Shown here one piece after another: positions 8,825 to 17,948 of a DNA stretch of 35,213 bases. Every line of letters starts with the position of its first letter. The first letter of the stretch is position 1. Under the pieces are notes generated by a model. It was not told where the DNA came from. It was given only the letters and a program-made list of their open reading frames with translations, and ran no database searches. A program made the position numbers and the translations under genes. Location: positions 1-35,213 of the forward strand of contig CAJJDJ010000048.1 in the NCBI GenBank assembly GCA_905182825.1, read 5' to 3'. The stretch comes from Thiotrichaceae bacterium UBA7359. Lineage in GTDB: Bacteria; Pseudomonadota; Gammaproteobacteria; Eutrophobiales; Eutrophobiaceae.

Positions 8825-9462
8825 GTGTTGTTGAAAATAAACTACCTATTTGGATAAAAAAGCTAGAAAAACTAGTCAATAAGACATTGAGTTTTGATGA
8901 AGAAACGCTTCATAAATTAGCAAAGCTTGAAGGTAAAGTGATTGCATTTGAATTTACTAATACAAAGTTGATAGTGTTTCTATCTTTCTCGGCAGCAGGC
9001 CTGACAATGAATACGACGTATAAAAATAAAGCCGATGTATTGATTAAAGGTACACCAATAAATTTTATAACGATGTTAGTCATGTCTAAGCAAGGTAGTA
9101 CTAATTTGCCAACAGATATGCAAATTAGGGGTGATATCGTTCTTGGTCAAAAATTTCAGTTAATTATGAAAAATATTGAAATTGATCTCGAAGAATTACT
9201 TGCAAAGTGGATGGGTGACAGTGTCGCTTACGAACTAGGAAGATTTATACGTGGTACTAATAGCGTAGCTGTAAATGCGGGCAAAACATTAGCAATGGAC
9301 ATAAGTGAATATCTACGTTTTGAAACTGAGATGTTACCGGATGAATTATTAGTAGATGGTTTTTGCAAAGAAGTCGATGTACTTCGGGAGGATGTTGACC
9401 GACTTTCTCAAAAAGTTGATCAAACCGTAAAACAAATAGAAAGTAAAGGTCAGAGTACTTAA
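8821..9462 (+). CDS. ubiJ: Ubiquinone biosynthesis accessory factor UbiJ (SCP2 domain)
   Basis: Lipid-binding scaffold of the cytoplasmic Ubi complex, which presents hydrophobic ubiquinone intermediates to the hydroxylases and methyltransferases. The 213 residues have an SCP2-like sterol-carrier domain (about 15-130; KTLSFDEETLHKLAKLEGKVIAFEF, ADVLIKGTPINFITML, MQIRGDIVLGQKF) and a C-terminal helical segment ending DVDRLSQKVDQTVKQIES, likely a coiled coil. It is less conserved than its neighbours, so the assignment rests on the domain pattern plus its place between ubiE and ubiB. ATGA overlap with ubiE; three bases before ubiB. Confidence 0.9.
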   Translation: MSVVENKLPIWIKKLEKLVNKTLSFDEETLHKLAKLEGKVIAFEFTNTKLIVFLSFSAAGLTMNTTYKNKADVLIKGTPINFITMLVMSKQGSTNLPTDMQIRGDIVLGQKFQLIMKNIEIDLEELLAKWMGDSVAYELGRFIRGTNSVAVNAGKTLAMDISEYLRFETEMLPDELLVDGFCKEVDVLREDVDRLSQKVDQTVKQIESKGQST

Positions 9463-9465
9463 TTT

Positions 9466-11124
9466 ATGGAGCAAGTACTTCGTTTATTAGCTATTCAAAG
9501 AGTATTGATAAAGTACGGTTTTGATGAATTTATTTTTGCAATGCATTTATTTCGTCCAGTACGTTTCTTGTTTTACGTTTTTCCATGGAACTGGTTTGGA
9601 AAAAAAAAGGGGCCCCGTGCGAAGCGTATGCGTTTGATGTTGGAAGAATTAGGACCCATTTATGTCAAATTGGGACAAATATTATCAACTCGACGTGACC
9701 TAGTACCGGAAGACATAGCGAATGAATTTGCTATGTTACAAGACGCTGTCGCTCCATTTTCTGGAAAGGTGGCATGTCAAATTATTGAAGATGCCTACGA
9801 ATGCAATATCAGAGAAGTATTTTTGGAGTTTGATGAGACACCGTTGGCTTCAGCATCAGTAGCTCAGGTACATCGTGCAACACTTAAAGATGGTCGTGAT
9901 TTTATTGTTAAAGTTATTCGTCCCGGTATTGAAATTCTTATCCGTAAAGATTTAAAGTTGTTGCATCTGCTTGCAGAGAAAGGAGAAAAATATTATCGCA
10001 AAGGAAAATCTCTACGTTTTACTGGCGTGATTGCTGAATTTGAAAAAACATTATTGAATGAACTTGATTTACAAAGAGAAGCGGCTAACGCTTCTCAGTT
10101 ACGTCGAAATTTTGATAAAGAAGACCGCTACTATGTCCCTGAAATAAACTGGGCATTAACACGACGTAATGTGTTGGTGATGGAGCGAGTAACTGGTATC
10201 TCAGTTCGAGATGTTGATAAATTAAAAACAGCAGGAGTAGATCTGAAATGGCTAGCTGAATATGGTGTTGAAATATTTTTTACGCAAGTTTTTCGCGATA
10301 ATTTTTTCCATGCAGATATGCACCCAGGCAATATTTTTATAGGACCTCCTGAAGGCACTATTCCTTCAAAAGTAAAAGTTATTGATTTTGGTATCATGTG
10401 TTCATTAACTGAGTTTGACCAACGCTATTTAGCAGATAATTTCATTGCATTTTTAAATCGCAATTATAATCGTGTTGCAGCATTACACATAGAGTCAGGA
10501 TGGGTTCCTAAAGGGACTCGTTTAGATGAATTAGAATCAGCCATACGCACAGTTTGTGAACCATTACTTGTTCGACCGATGAATGAAATTTCATTTGGTG
10601 AATTATTGCAACGTCTTATTCAAATTGCACGACGATTTAATGTTGAGATTATGCCGCAATTGATTATGTTACAAAAAACTATTATTAATATTGAAGGCAT
10701 AGGCCGACAACTTTATCCAGAGCTCGACCTCTGGAAAACAGCTCGACCGCAATTAGAACGTTTTATGGAGAAACGTATAGGTATGAAAGGACTGCTTAAA
10801 GGTGTGAAACTTAATATTCCAAAGCTGATTGATCGATTCCCAGATATACCAAATCGTGCACTTGATGTGTTAGATCAATTATACGAAGGTAGAATAGAAA
10901 TGGAAAATAAGTCAAAAGAATTAAATCACCTTCGAAAAGAAATGAAAATCTATAGTCGTAGTACAGTATTAGCTGTAGTCGGATCAGGTTTTTTGTTGTC
11001 ATCGGCTATTATCTATGGACTTGATAACACAACTCATGGGGTATTTGCATCAGTGCCGATTGTATCTTGGTTGTTGGGTTATTCCGGAATGATGTTGTTA
11101 TATTTGTCGTGGCAACAGAAGTAG
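9466..11124 (+). CDS. ubiB: Ubiquinone biosynthesis ATPase/kinase-like protein UbiB
   Basis: Atypical ABC1/ADCK-family protein needed for ubiquinone synthesis, thought to extract or deliver lipid precursors. In 552 residues: the ABC1-specific KxGQ motif as KLGQ (68-71) in a long N-terminal extension, the Ala-rich loop replacing the usual P-loop (ASASVAQVH, 128-136), the ATP-binding Lys149 in VKVIRP, HADMHPGN as the catalytic-loop equivalent, and DFGIMCSL as the DFG motif. Two C-terminal hydrophobic helices (about 502-522 and 527-547) anchor it in the membrane. It ends the coupled ubi run; the usual following tat or his genes are absent. Confidence 0.96.
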   Translation: MEQVLRLLAIQRVLIKYGFDEFIFAMHLFRPVRFLFYVFPWNWFGKKKGPRAKRMRLMLEELGPIYVKLGQILSTRRDLVPEDIANEFAMLQDAVAPFSGKVACQIIEDAYECNIREVFLEFDETPLASASVAQVHRATLKDGRDFIVKVIRPGIEILIRKDLKLLHLLAEKGEKYYRKGKSLRFTGVIAEFEKTLLNELDLQREAANASQLRRNFDKEDRYYVPEINWALTRRNVLVMERVTGISVRDVDKLKTAGVDLKWLAEYGVEIFFTQVFRDNFFHADMHPGNIFIGPPEGTIPSKVKVIDFGIMCSLTEFDQRYLADNFIAFLNRNYNRVAALHIESGWVPKGTRLDELESAIRTVCEPLLVRPMNEISFGELLQRLIQIARRFNVEIMPQLIMLQKTIINIEGIGRQLYPELDLWKTARPQLERFMEKRIGMKGLLKGVKLNIPKLIDRFPDIPNRALDVLDQLYEGRIEMENKSKELNHLRKEMKIYSRSTVLAVVGSGFLLSSAIIYGLDNTTHGVFASVPIVSWLLGYSGMMLLYLSWQQK

Positions 11125-11163
11125 ATAACTAAGAAAACCATTTCGACAATAAGAGATATTTTT

Positions 11164-12075
11164 ATGCAACGCAAAGATATTGAATTTAAAACAGAAGATG
11201 ACACCACTTTACGTGGTTGGTTATATCTACCTAATGATGCTGAAGATGCTGTCCCAGCTATTGTTATGGCTCATGGTTATTCTGCTGTTAAAGAGATGTA
11301 TCTTGATAAATATGGTGAGGTCTTTGCAGCAGCAGGCATGGGAGCACTTATTTTTGATAATCGTAATTTTGGTGCAAGCGATGGTGAACCAAGGCAAGAG
11401 ATTGATCCATGGCAACAAATTCGTGATTATCGTGATGCAATCACTTATACAGCATCACTACCAATGATCGATGAAAGTCGCATAGGAGTTTTTGGATCGA
11501 GCTATAGCGGGGGTCATGTTCTGGTTGTCGCTGCAATCGATAAGCGAGTTAAATGCGTTGTTTCTCAAGTACCTATTATTTCTGGAATGGAAAATGCCCG
11601 TCGGCTTATCCGCTCAGATGTTTGGAATGGACTTCGCAGTATGTTTAATGCTGATCGTGTCGCACGGTATGCGGGAAATGAACCAGAAATGATCCCTGTA
11701 GTATCTTCACCGGATGAGGAAGCTCAGGCTCCTGCTGCTCTACCTACACCTGATTCATGGAAATGGTTCAGAGAAACTCATGATAAACTGGCCCCTTCTT
11801 GGAAGAATCAAGTTACTCTTCGCTCTGTTGAAATGTTCATTGAATATGAGCCGGGTATTTATATACCATCAATCAGTCCCACTCCACTTATGATGCTAAT
11901 AGCACGTGATGATATCCTCACTGTTTCTGACTTAGCTTTTGCAGCTTATGAGACAGCGCGTGAGCCAAAACAACTCGTAGTATTGAATGGCGGACATTTT
12001 GATGCTTATATCGATTCATTTGATGAGTCGAGTTCATCTGCGAAAAATTGGTTTAGTCAACACCTTTTAGGATAG
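11164..12075 (+). CDS. Alpha/beta hydrolase of unknown substrate
   Basis: A 303-residue soluble hydrolase without a signal peptide. The fold markers are in order: oxyanion strand AIVMAHGYS (32-40), FDNRNFGASDGEP (64-76), the nucleophile elbow SYSGG (113-117) with Ser115, the acid Asp249 or Asp250 in LIARDD, and His278 in NGGHFD. The pattern is that of dienelactone-hydrolase or peptidase-like S9/S15-related esterases of the YcjY type, commonly annotated only as alpha/beta hydrolase. It lies 39 bases after ubiB on the same strand and may be read through from it, but I know of no functional link to ubiquinone. The substrate is unknown. Confidence 0.88.
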   Translation: MQRKDIEFKTEDDTTLRGWLYLPNDAEDAVPAIVMAHGYSAVKEMYLDKYGEVFAAAGMGALIFDNRNFGASDGEPRQEIDPWQQIRDYRDAITYTASLPMIDESRIGVFGSSYSGGHVLVVAAIDKRVKCVVSQVPIISGMENARRLIRSDVWNGLRSMFNADRVARYAGNEPEMIPVVSSPDEEAQAPAALPTPDSWKWFRETHDKLAPSWKNQVTLRSVEMFIEYEPGIYIPSISPTPLMMLIARDDILTVSDLAFAAYETAREPKQLVVLNGGHFDAYIDSFDESSSSAKNWFSQHLLG

Positions 12076-12468
12076 AGTTTGAGCTCAAAATATTCTGTAA
12101 GTGTAGAGAAAAAATATGCTTCACAGAAGTCTAAAATAGATTGTTTATCTATGTGATTAGGAAAATGAGTTTATTCGCAATACTAAAGATTGTTAGTGGA
12201 ACACAACCCAACAAGTGAATAATGGATTCCGATTCAAGTCATGGGCTGGGCGGCTCAAAACTTGTGCATATCTTTTTTTCTATTTGTCTCTATTAAGCAT
12301 TAGATATACTAGGAGTTTCTTGGTGACAAGATTTCCATATGATGGTCGATACCAGTCAAATTTTTTAAAGCATTTATGCTCGTATTCAATGTTAAGGAAC
12401 CAAGACCAAAATATTCACTTTTTTCAATGCTCATAAACATTTGAGCAAGACATATCTTATACATAAAA
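12076..12468. other. 393-base gap between converging hydrolase and ctpA genes
   Basis: No recognisable gene. A GTG-started 73-codon frame on the plus strand (12215-12436) and stop-poor minus-strand stretches over the same bases are present, but neither has family motifs or a convincing ribosome site. A small hairpin ATAGAT-TGTTT-ATCTAT (12136-12152) flanked by CTAA/TTAG lies 60 bases after the hydrolase stop and could slow transcription, though no T-run follows. In relatives a YibQ-type deacetylase gene often sits beside ctpA; I cannot recognise a remnant of it here. Confidence 0.5.
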
Positions 12469-13782
12469 TTATTCTGTATTTTTCAAATGAATTGCTAAAC
12501 CTTTGAGTACGTTTAATGCCTCATATAGTTGATAGTCTGTTTCAGCTAGAGAAGGAACATTATTTTTTATCTTAGTTTTATCTTTAATTTGATTCTCTTT
12601 ACTTTCTTTCATTCCATTACCGAGATGACCTGATAAATCAGATTCTTTAATTTGAGTTGAAGGATGCTCTGTTATGCTATCAACACGAATGTTTTTTATG
12701 AAAATATCAGGTTCTATACCAGATGCTTGAATAGAACGACCCGATGGAGTGTAATAGAGTGCTGTTGTTAATTTTAATGCGGCTTTATCATTCATTGGTA
12801 AGATGGTTTGTACTGAGCCTTTACCAAAAGTGCGTTCACCCATTATAATTGCACGATGATGATCTTGTAAGGCGCCAGCAACAATCTCAGACGCTGAAGC
12901 CGAACCACCATTTACCAAAACTATCATAGGCGCATTCTTTATCATATCTGTAGGTTTTGCTGAAAATGTAAGTTTTGAATCTTTAATCCGACCTTCGGTA
13001 TAAACAATTAATCCGTCATTAAGAAACAGGTCAGAGACGCCTACGGCTGCATTTAGTATTCCTCCAGGGTTATTCCTTAGATCGAGTATCAAGCCGCTCA
13101 ATCCATCTTCATTGTCTTTTTTCATTTTTTCGAGTGATGTGCGCATATCTTCAGCAGTATGTGTTTGAAAGTTTGATATGCGTATATATCCAAATCCAGG
13201 TTCCAAAATCTTACTACGGACACTCTTAAGAGTGATTACATCGCGTGTTATAGTAATCGTCATGGGTTTGTCTTCACTCTCCCGTAAAACAGTAATGATG
13301 ATATTTGTACCTACTTTCCCACGCATTAATTTAATAGCATCATTTAAGGCCATACCTTTGACTGATCTTTCATTCAGTTTGATAATTAAATCACCCGCTT
13401 TAACACCTGCACGTTTTGCTGGGGTGTCGTCTATGGGTGATATCACTTTCACAAAACCATCTTCCATGCCGACTTCAATACCGAGTCCACCAAATTCACC
13501 AGATGTACCTTCTTGCAGGTCTTCGTAGTGTTCTTTATCAAGATAAGCTGAATGAGGATCTAGACCTTCTAACATGCCTCGTATTGCATTCTCTATTAAT
13601 TTTCGATCACTAATAGTCTCCACATAGTCATTTTTGACTTTAGCAAAGACCTCAGTAAAAATGCGAAGCTCATCTAACGGAAGGGTGTTAGCTTCGCTGT
13701 CTTCTTCAGTGATTGCTATTGCAATAGATGTTAATGATATTGACAGAAATAGTGTGGTAGTGAAATTTTTCAATAATGTCAT
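12469..13782 (-). CDS. ctpA: Carboxyl-terminal processing protease CtpA (S41A)
   Basis: Periplasmic serine protease that trims C-termini, in proteobacteria often of peptidoglycan hydrolases. The 437 residues begin with a signal peptide (positions 2-23, hydrophobic FTTTLFLSISLTSIAIA). A PDZ domain spans about 95-170 (GGLGIEVGMEDGFVKVISPI, GDLIIKLNE). The S41 core has LILDLRNNPGG (231-241), the catalytic Ser in GSASASE (293-299) and Lys321 in FGKGSVQ. The last 70 residues are polar and low in complexity. Upstream is a GGAG site (TGGAGTAAACA) before the ATG. ctpA-envC-gpmI is a conserved cluster, which supports a role at the cell wall alongside EnvC. Confidence 0.95.
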   Translation of the reverse strand: MTLLKNFTTTLFLSISLTSIAIAITEEDSEANTLPLDELRIFTEVFAKVKNDYVETISDRKLIENAIRGMLEGLDPHSAYLDKEHYEDLQEGTSGEFGGLGIEVGMEDGFVKVISPIDDTPAKRAGVKAGDLIIKLNERSVKGMALNDAIKLMRGKVGTNIIITVLRESEDKPMTITITRDVITLKSVRSKILEPGFGYIRISNFQTHTAEDMRTSLEKMKKDNEDGLSGLILDLRNNPGGILNAAVGVSDLFLNDGLIVYTEGRIKDSKLTFSAKPTDMIKNAPMIVLVNGGSASASEIVAGALQDHHRAIIMGERTFGKGSVQTILPMNDKAALKLTTALYYTPSGRSIQASGIEPDIFIKNIRVDSITEHPSTQIKESDLSGHLGNGMKESKENQIKDKTKIKNNVPSLAETDYQLYEALNVLKGLAIHLKNTE

Positions 13783-13907
13783 TGTTTACTCCATTCAGGC
13801 CGACGTGCATAGACTATCTTGATTGTTTAAAACGTAACAAGTTCATTACGCTAGTTATTGTAAGGCATAACCACGCTCTACTGTATATGACAAACTGATA
13901 ATGTCTA

Positions 13908-15077
13908 TCATTTGCACCAGTGTGAGGGGTTAAGAGGTTCGGCACCCTTTCTGATTTCAAAATAAAGAGCAGTATCTCTTTGTCCTCCGCTGTCTCCTAC
14001 TGTTGCAATTACTTCATCTGCAAGTACCCAGTCACCTATATTCTTTAAGATATTTTGATTATGGCCATATAAGCTCATAAAGCTATCACCATGGTCGATA
14101 ATGATTAATAAACCAAGATGACGAAACCATTCTGCAAAGATAATTTTACCGCTACTGATAGCAGTTACTTCGGTGCCCATTTCTGCATTTATTAAAACAC
14201 CTTGCCATTTGAGCCCACCAATTTTTTTATTAGCGCCGTATTTTTTCAGCAAGGCACCTCTAACTGGCCAAGTTAATTTACCCTTAAGAGTACCGAATCC
14301 CATGGTATCTTCGAATATTTCTGTTTTTACTGCTTTATTTTTTTTCAATCCCTGAAATAAGATTCCGAGTTGATGTTCATTTTCTCGCTGTATTTGAAGT
14401 TCGATTCCTTGTTCTTCTATATATTCTGCCAAACGTATATTTATATCACGTCGAGTTGCACGAAATTTATGAAACTCACTTAGTTTGGTTTTATGTTTTA
14501 ATTTTAACTCTTCAAGTTCCACTGACTCATCTTTAATAGCTGCTTGGATCTTCTTGAGGCTTATTAAGGACTGTTTGAACTGGTCGATGCGCTCAGAGCG
14601 TATTCGATTGTGATAGTCGTAATAGGCAAGCGCACGTCCGACTAATGCGGGGTGTTCCTGATTGAGGATTAGTCTTAAATAGTCATTATGACCGATTTGA
14701 TAAGCAGACCGAATTTGATGAATTAGTTTTTCTTTTTCTTCTTTAAGTGCTGCATCATGCTCTGCTTGCTCAAACAACATTTCCTCGAGCTTAGATTTTT
14801 TTTTTGATATTTTTGTGTTAATAATATGCAGGTTACTTAATGTTTCTGTGGTCTTTACTTCATTATTGCGTAATTCTTGATGTGATTTGTTCGTTTCATC
14901 CTGAGCAGATTGAATTCGTAGTTCTATCTCTTTAATGCGTTTTTGAATATCTTTTAATGCAATGACTTTCTCAGAATAGGATTCATCAGTGGCTATCGTG
15001 GCATTTGACATGAAACATAAAGCTAGAAATATTGAACAGAGGAATGAGATTTTTGTGTCAACGAAAGGAGGAGTCAT
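13908..15077 (-). CDS. envC: Murein hydrolase activator EnvC (degenerate LytM/M23 domain)
   Basis: Periplasmic protein that activates amidases at the division site without being an enzyme itself. After a signal peptide (SFLCSIFLALCFMSNATIA) there is a long coiled coil (about 45-240 in heptad-rich, Lys/Glu-rich sequence) and a C-terminal M23-like domain (LTWPVRGALLKKYG to the end). The M23 zinc ligands are not all there: GLKWQGVLI replaces the His-x3-Asp region and ALYFEIR has Tyr where catalytic enzymes have His, the same state as E. coli EnvC. I favour the ATG at 15077 because it puts the signal peptide near the N-terminus; an in-frame ATG at 15119 would add 14 residues. It overlaps the end of gpmI. 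Confidence 0.92.
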   Translation of the reverse strand: MTPPFVDTKISFLCSIFLALCFMSNATIATDESYSEKVIALKDIQKRIKEIELRIQSAQDETNKSHQELRNNEVKTTETLSNLHIINTKISKKKSKLEEMLFEQAEHDAALKEEKEKLIHQIRSAYQIGHNDYLRLILNQEHPALVGRALAYYDYHNRIRSERIDQFKQSLISLKKIQAAIKDESVELEELKLKHKTKLSEFHKFRATRRDINIRLAEYIEEQGIELQIQRENEHQLGILFQGLKKNKAVKTEIFEDTMGFGTLKGKLTWPVRGALLKKYGANKKIGGLKWQGVLINAEMGTEVTAISSGKIIFAEWFRHLGLLIIIDHGDSFMSLYGHNQNILKNIGDWVLADEVIATVGDSGGQRDTALYFEIRKGAEPLNPSHWCK

Positions 15078-16674
15078 GCTTGATCCGTTTGCCGATGGTT
15101 TCGGGGATATCCTTTTCATATAACTTTAATAGTGTTTTACCGGTCATCTCTTGTGGTTGTGGGATTCCCATGATATCAAGCATTGTTGGAGAGATATCAG
15201 ATAAAGAACCGACCTCAGGCAGGAATTTGGCTTGTCTACCGATATAAATGAGCGGTACATAGTTGTTAGTATGCGCTGTGTGCGCCTGAGATTTGATCTT
15301 CTCAGTGGTATAAGCTTTTAGTTGCTCTGCATTACCATGGTCGGCGGTAATCATAATTTCACCACCAATTTCCTCTGTACAGTGAATAACTTTAGCGAGA
15401 CATTTATCAATGGTTTCTATTGCAGATATGGTTGCTTTGAAATCACCAGTATGACCAACCATATCTGCATTTGCATAGTTGCAGATTATGACATCATACT
15501 TTTTACTGTTTATTGATTTGACAAGGTGTTCGGTTATTTCGTTAGCACTCATCTCTGGTTGTTTATCATAAGTTTCGACGTGTGGTGAAGGAACCAATAT
15601 ACGATCTTCACCTTCGAAAACACGTTCTTCCCCACCATTAAAGAAAAAAGTAACATGAGCGTATTTTTCTGTCTCAGCAATACGAAGTTGCTTTAATCCG
15701 AGTTTTGCTATGTATTCACCAAAGACATTCGACATGCTGATAGGCGGAAATGCAACAGGAAATTCATAATCGGCTTTATACGAGGTTAGACTGAGGAAAT
15801 AAGAAAGTTTCGGTATTCTTTCTCGTTTGAATGCTTGGAACTCCAGTTTTGTGAATGCGCGCGCTAATTGACGTGCACGGTCTGCTCGGTAATTAGCGAA
15901 GACAATAACATCATCATCATTAACACTCACAGGCAGTTCACCCAGTTTTGTGATGGCTGTTGGTTTGATGAATTCATCTGATTCACCTCTAGCATAGGCC
16001 ATATCAACAGCAATAAAGGGATCGACAGTTTGATATTCTGCCTTGCCTTGGGTGATTAGGTCATAAGCTAGTTTGGTACGATCCCAGCGTTTATTACGGT
16101 CCATTGCATAATGGCGACCAATTATCGATGCGAATAGACCAACACCTAATTCCTTCATTTTTAGCTGAGCATTATGAATAGATTCTTCAGCAGATTTCGG
16201 TGGCGTATCCCGACCATCAAGAAAAGCATGGAGATAAATTTTATTCACTCCACATTTACTAGCTAATTCCATTAATGCAAAAATATGGTCCTCATGGCTA
16301 TGTACTCCTCCGTTTGAAAGTAATCCCAGTAAATGAACTGCTTTATTTTTCTCTGCGGCATTCTTGAATGCAGAATTCAGATTTTTATTTTTATAAAAAC
16401 TACCATCCTCAAGTGCTCGGGTGATACGAGTAAACTCTTGATCTACTATTCGGCCAGAACCAATATTCATGTGTCCTACTTCAGAGTTGCCCATTTGTTT
16501 AGCTGGTAGTCCAACATCAATGCCTGATGCGCTTATCAGAGTATGCGGATGCTCTTCCCAAATACGTTCCCATGTGGGCTTATTCGCAGAATAGATTGCA
16601 TTATAGACCGTATTATCTGTGTGGCCCCAGCCATCTAGAATTATTAGGATTATTGGTTTATGACTTACTTGCAT
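15058..16674 (-). CDS. gpmI: 2,3-bisphosphoglycerate-independent phosphoglycerate mutase
   Basis: Manganese-dependent enzyme that interconverts 3- and 2-phosphoglycerate in glycolysis and gluconeogenesis. About 538 residues from the ATG at 16674; a TTG at 16692 would add six. The N-terminal metal site LDGWGH, the phospho-Ser loop MGNSEVGH (Ser64), the phosphatase-like HSHEDH and LHAFLDGRDTPP segments, and the C-terminal metal ligands in NYANADMVGHTGD and ITADHGNAE are all present. The protein is about 20 residues longer than most, mainly in its C-terminal tail, which runs into the envC start. It is the first gene of the minus-strand gpmI-envC-ctpA unit and faces the rhodanese gene. Confidence 0.96.
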   Translation of the reverse strand: MQVSHKPIILIILDGWGHTDNTVYNAIYSANKPTWERIWEEHPHTLISASGIDVGLPAKQMGNSEVGHMNIGSGRIVDQEFTRITRALEDGSFYKNKNLNSAFKNAAEKNKAVHLLGLLSNGGVHSHEDHIFALMELASKCGVNKIYLHAFLDGRDTPPKSAEESIHNAQLKMKELGVGLFASIIGRHYAMDRNKRWDRTKLAYDLITQGKAEYQTVDPFIAVDMAYARGESDEFIKPTAITKLGELPVSVNDDDVIVFANYRADRARQLARAFTKLEFQAFKRERIPKLSYFLSLTSYKADYEFPVAFPPISMSNVFGEYIAKLGLKQLRIAETEKYAHVTFFFNGGEERVFEGEDRILVPSPHVETYDKQPEMSANEITEHLVKSINSKKYDVIICNYANADMVGHTGDFKATISAIETIDKCLAKVIHCTEEIGGEIMITADHGNAEQLKAYTTEKIKSQAHTAHTNNYVPLIYIGRQAKFLPEVGSLSDISPTMLDIMGIPQPQEMTGKTLLKLYEKDIPETIGKRIKHDSSFR

Positions 16675-16731
16675 TGAAGGTCTTAATGGCAATGACTAAA
16701 ATGTATAGATTTTAAATGATGACATATTTTG

Positions 16732-16783
16732 CAATATGAATATTGTATATCGATTATTTAATTCATATATAATATATAATTAA
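16732..16783. repeat. Two AT-rich palindromes in the divergent gpmI/yibN-like spacer
   Basis: CAATAT-GA-ATATTG (16732-16745) is a perfect 6-base inverted repeat, and TTAATT-C-ATATAT-A-ATATAT-AATTAA (16758-16783) can pair over 12 bases with one bulge. They lie in the promoter-bearing spacer between gpmI (minus) and the rhodanese gene (plus). They may be operator or melting sites, but base composition alone makes such runs likely. Confidence 0.3.
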
Positions 16784-16958
16784 TTAGAAAATAACTCTAA
16801 GATCTTTCTTTTAATTGCCCAGATTTTAGCATGAAATCTGATATGACTTCATATTAATCAATAATACAGATTGAATTAGCTATAAATGTTTTTTCAGTGA
16901 CCGATATGACGTATTATTCAGGCCTCATTTAATACTACTATAGCAAGAGATTACTGCA

Positions 16959-17390
16959 ATGGAACGACTCCTCGAATTTGTGGGCAACCACCCGCTTTAT
17001 TTTTCACTATTGATTTCTATATTGATATTATTAATCTGGAATTTTTTTGGTGACATGCTTAGCGGCGTCAAATCATTATCACCTGAGGAAGTTACAGGGC
17101 TGATTAATCGTGAGAATGCTAAAGTGCTTGATTTGCGAACGCAAAAAGAATTTGAGAAAGGACATATTATTGATGCTATTAATATCAGTATTGATCAAGC
17201 CTCTGAGCATTTTGACGAACTAAAAAAATATAAAAAAAATGGAGTTATTTTTTGTTGCGCTAGCGGGTCTGTTTCTATAAAAAGAGCACGTAAGTTGATG
17301 AATGAAGGATATGAAAAAGTATTTAGTCTGAAAGGCGGCATTCTTTCATGGCAAAATGCAAACTTACCTCTGATTAAAGGGCTTAAATAA
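16959..17390 (+). CDS. Membrane-anchored rhodanese-like sulfurtransferase (YibN-like)
   Basis: 143 residues: one N-terminal membrane helix (about 14-30, FSLLISILILLIWNFF) and a single rhodanese domain (about 40-140). VLDLRTQKEFEKGHI is the entry motif and CASGSVS (100-106) is the active-site loop with Cys100 as the presumed persulfide-carrying residue; Cys99 precedes it. This architecture and the position before secB-gpsA match YibN of E. coli. The loop lacks the Arg seen in many rhodaneses (CxxGxRS), so substrate preference may differ. The glutaredoxin gene grxC, usually found between yibN and secB, is absent here. Sulfur transfer is the family role; the physiological acceptor is unknown. 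Confidence 0.88.
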   Translation: MERLLEFVGNHPLYFSLLISILILLIWNFFGDMLSGVKSLSPEEVTGLINRENAKVLDLRTQKEFEKGHIIDAINISIDQASEHFDELKKYKKNGVIFCCASGSVSIKRARKLMNEGYEKVFSLKGGILSWQNANLPLIKGLK

Positions 17391-17435
17391 AGTTAAAGAA
17401 TTCTAATAAATTTTAAAAAAGAACAGGATAAAGTT

Positions 17436-17945
17436 ATGACTGAACAAGATAGCAAGCTAGCACAAAAAGATAACGGACCAGATGACGCACAGTTTTTAGT
17501 ACAAAAGGTCTATGTAAAAGATATTTCATTTGAAACACCTAACACTCCAGAAATATTTAAGATGGAATGGCGACCTGAAGTTGAAATGAATATGATTAAT
17601 AAAGCTATACCTATTGGCGATGATCATTTTGATGTGGTGTTGACGGTTACATTAACAGTTAAGGTGGGTGATAAGACTGCGTATCTGATTGAGATCAATC
17701 AAGCAGGTATATTTATGATTAGAAATCTCCCCGCAGATGTTATTGATCGTATGTTGGCAATTGTTTGTGCCAATATATTATTTCCTTTCGTACGTGAGAC
17801 TGTTTCAGATGTGGTTACGCGTGGTGGTTTTCCACAGTTGTTGCTTGCACCGGTAAACTTTGATGCCTTGTTTGAACAAGAACAAGCCGAAGGGAAGGCG
17901 CAGCTAGAAGCAGCTGCACAAGCTAATGCAGATATAACGCATTAA
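17436..17945 (+). CDS. secB: Protein-export chaperone SecB
   Basis: Cytoplasmic tetrameric chaperone that keeps precursor proteins unfolded and hands them to SecA. The 169 residues have the family core: FLVQKVYVKDISFETPN, EVEMNM, VVLTVTLTVKVGDKTAYLIEINQAG, then ILFPFVRETVSDVVTRGGFPQLLLAPVNFDALFEQ. Both ends are polar as usual. AGGATAAAG precedes the ATG. gpsA starts three bases after the stop, a conserved pairing. Confidence 0.97.
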   Translation: MTEQDSKLAQKDNGPDDAQFLVQKVYVKDISFETPNTPEIFKMEWRPEVEMNMINKAIPIGDDHFDVVLTVTLTVKVGDKTAYLIEINQAGIFMIRNLPADVIDRMLAIVCANILFPFVRETVSDVVTRGGFPQLLLAPVNFDALFEQEQAEGKAQLEAAAQANADITH

Positions 17946-17948
17946 TTA

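Noticed and set aside
12215..12436. 73-codon plus-strand frame as a gene
   Set aside because: GTG start without a ribosome site, no recognisable motif, cysteine- and aromatic-rich in the manner of chance AT-rich frames.
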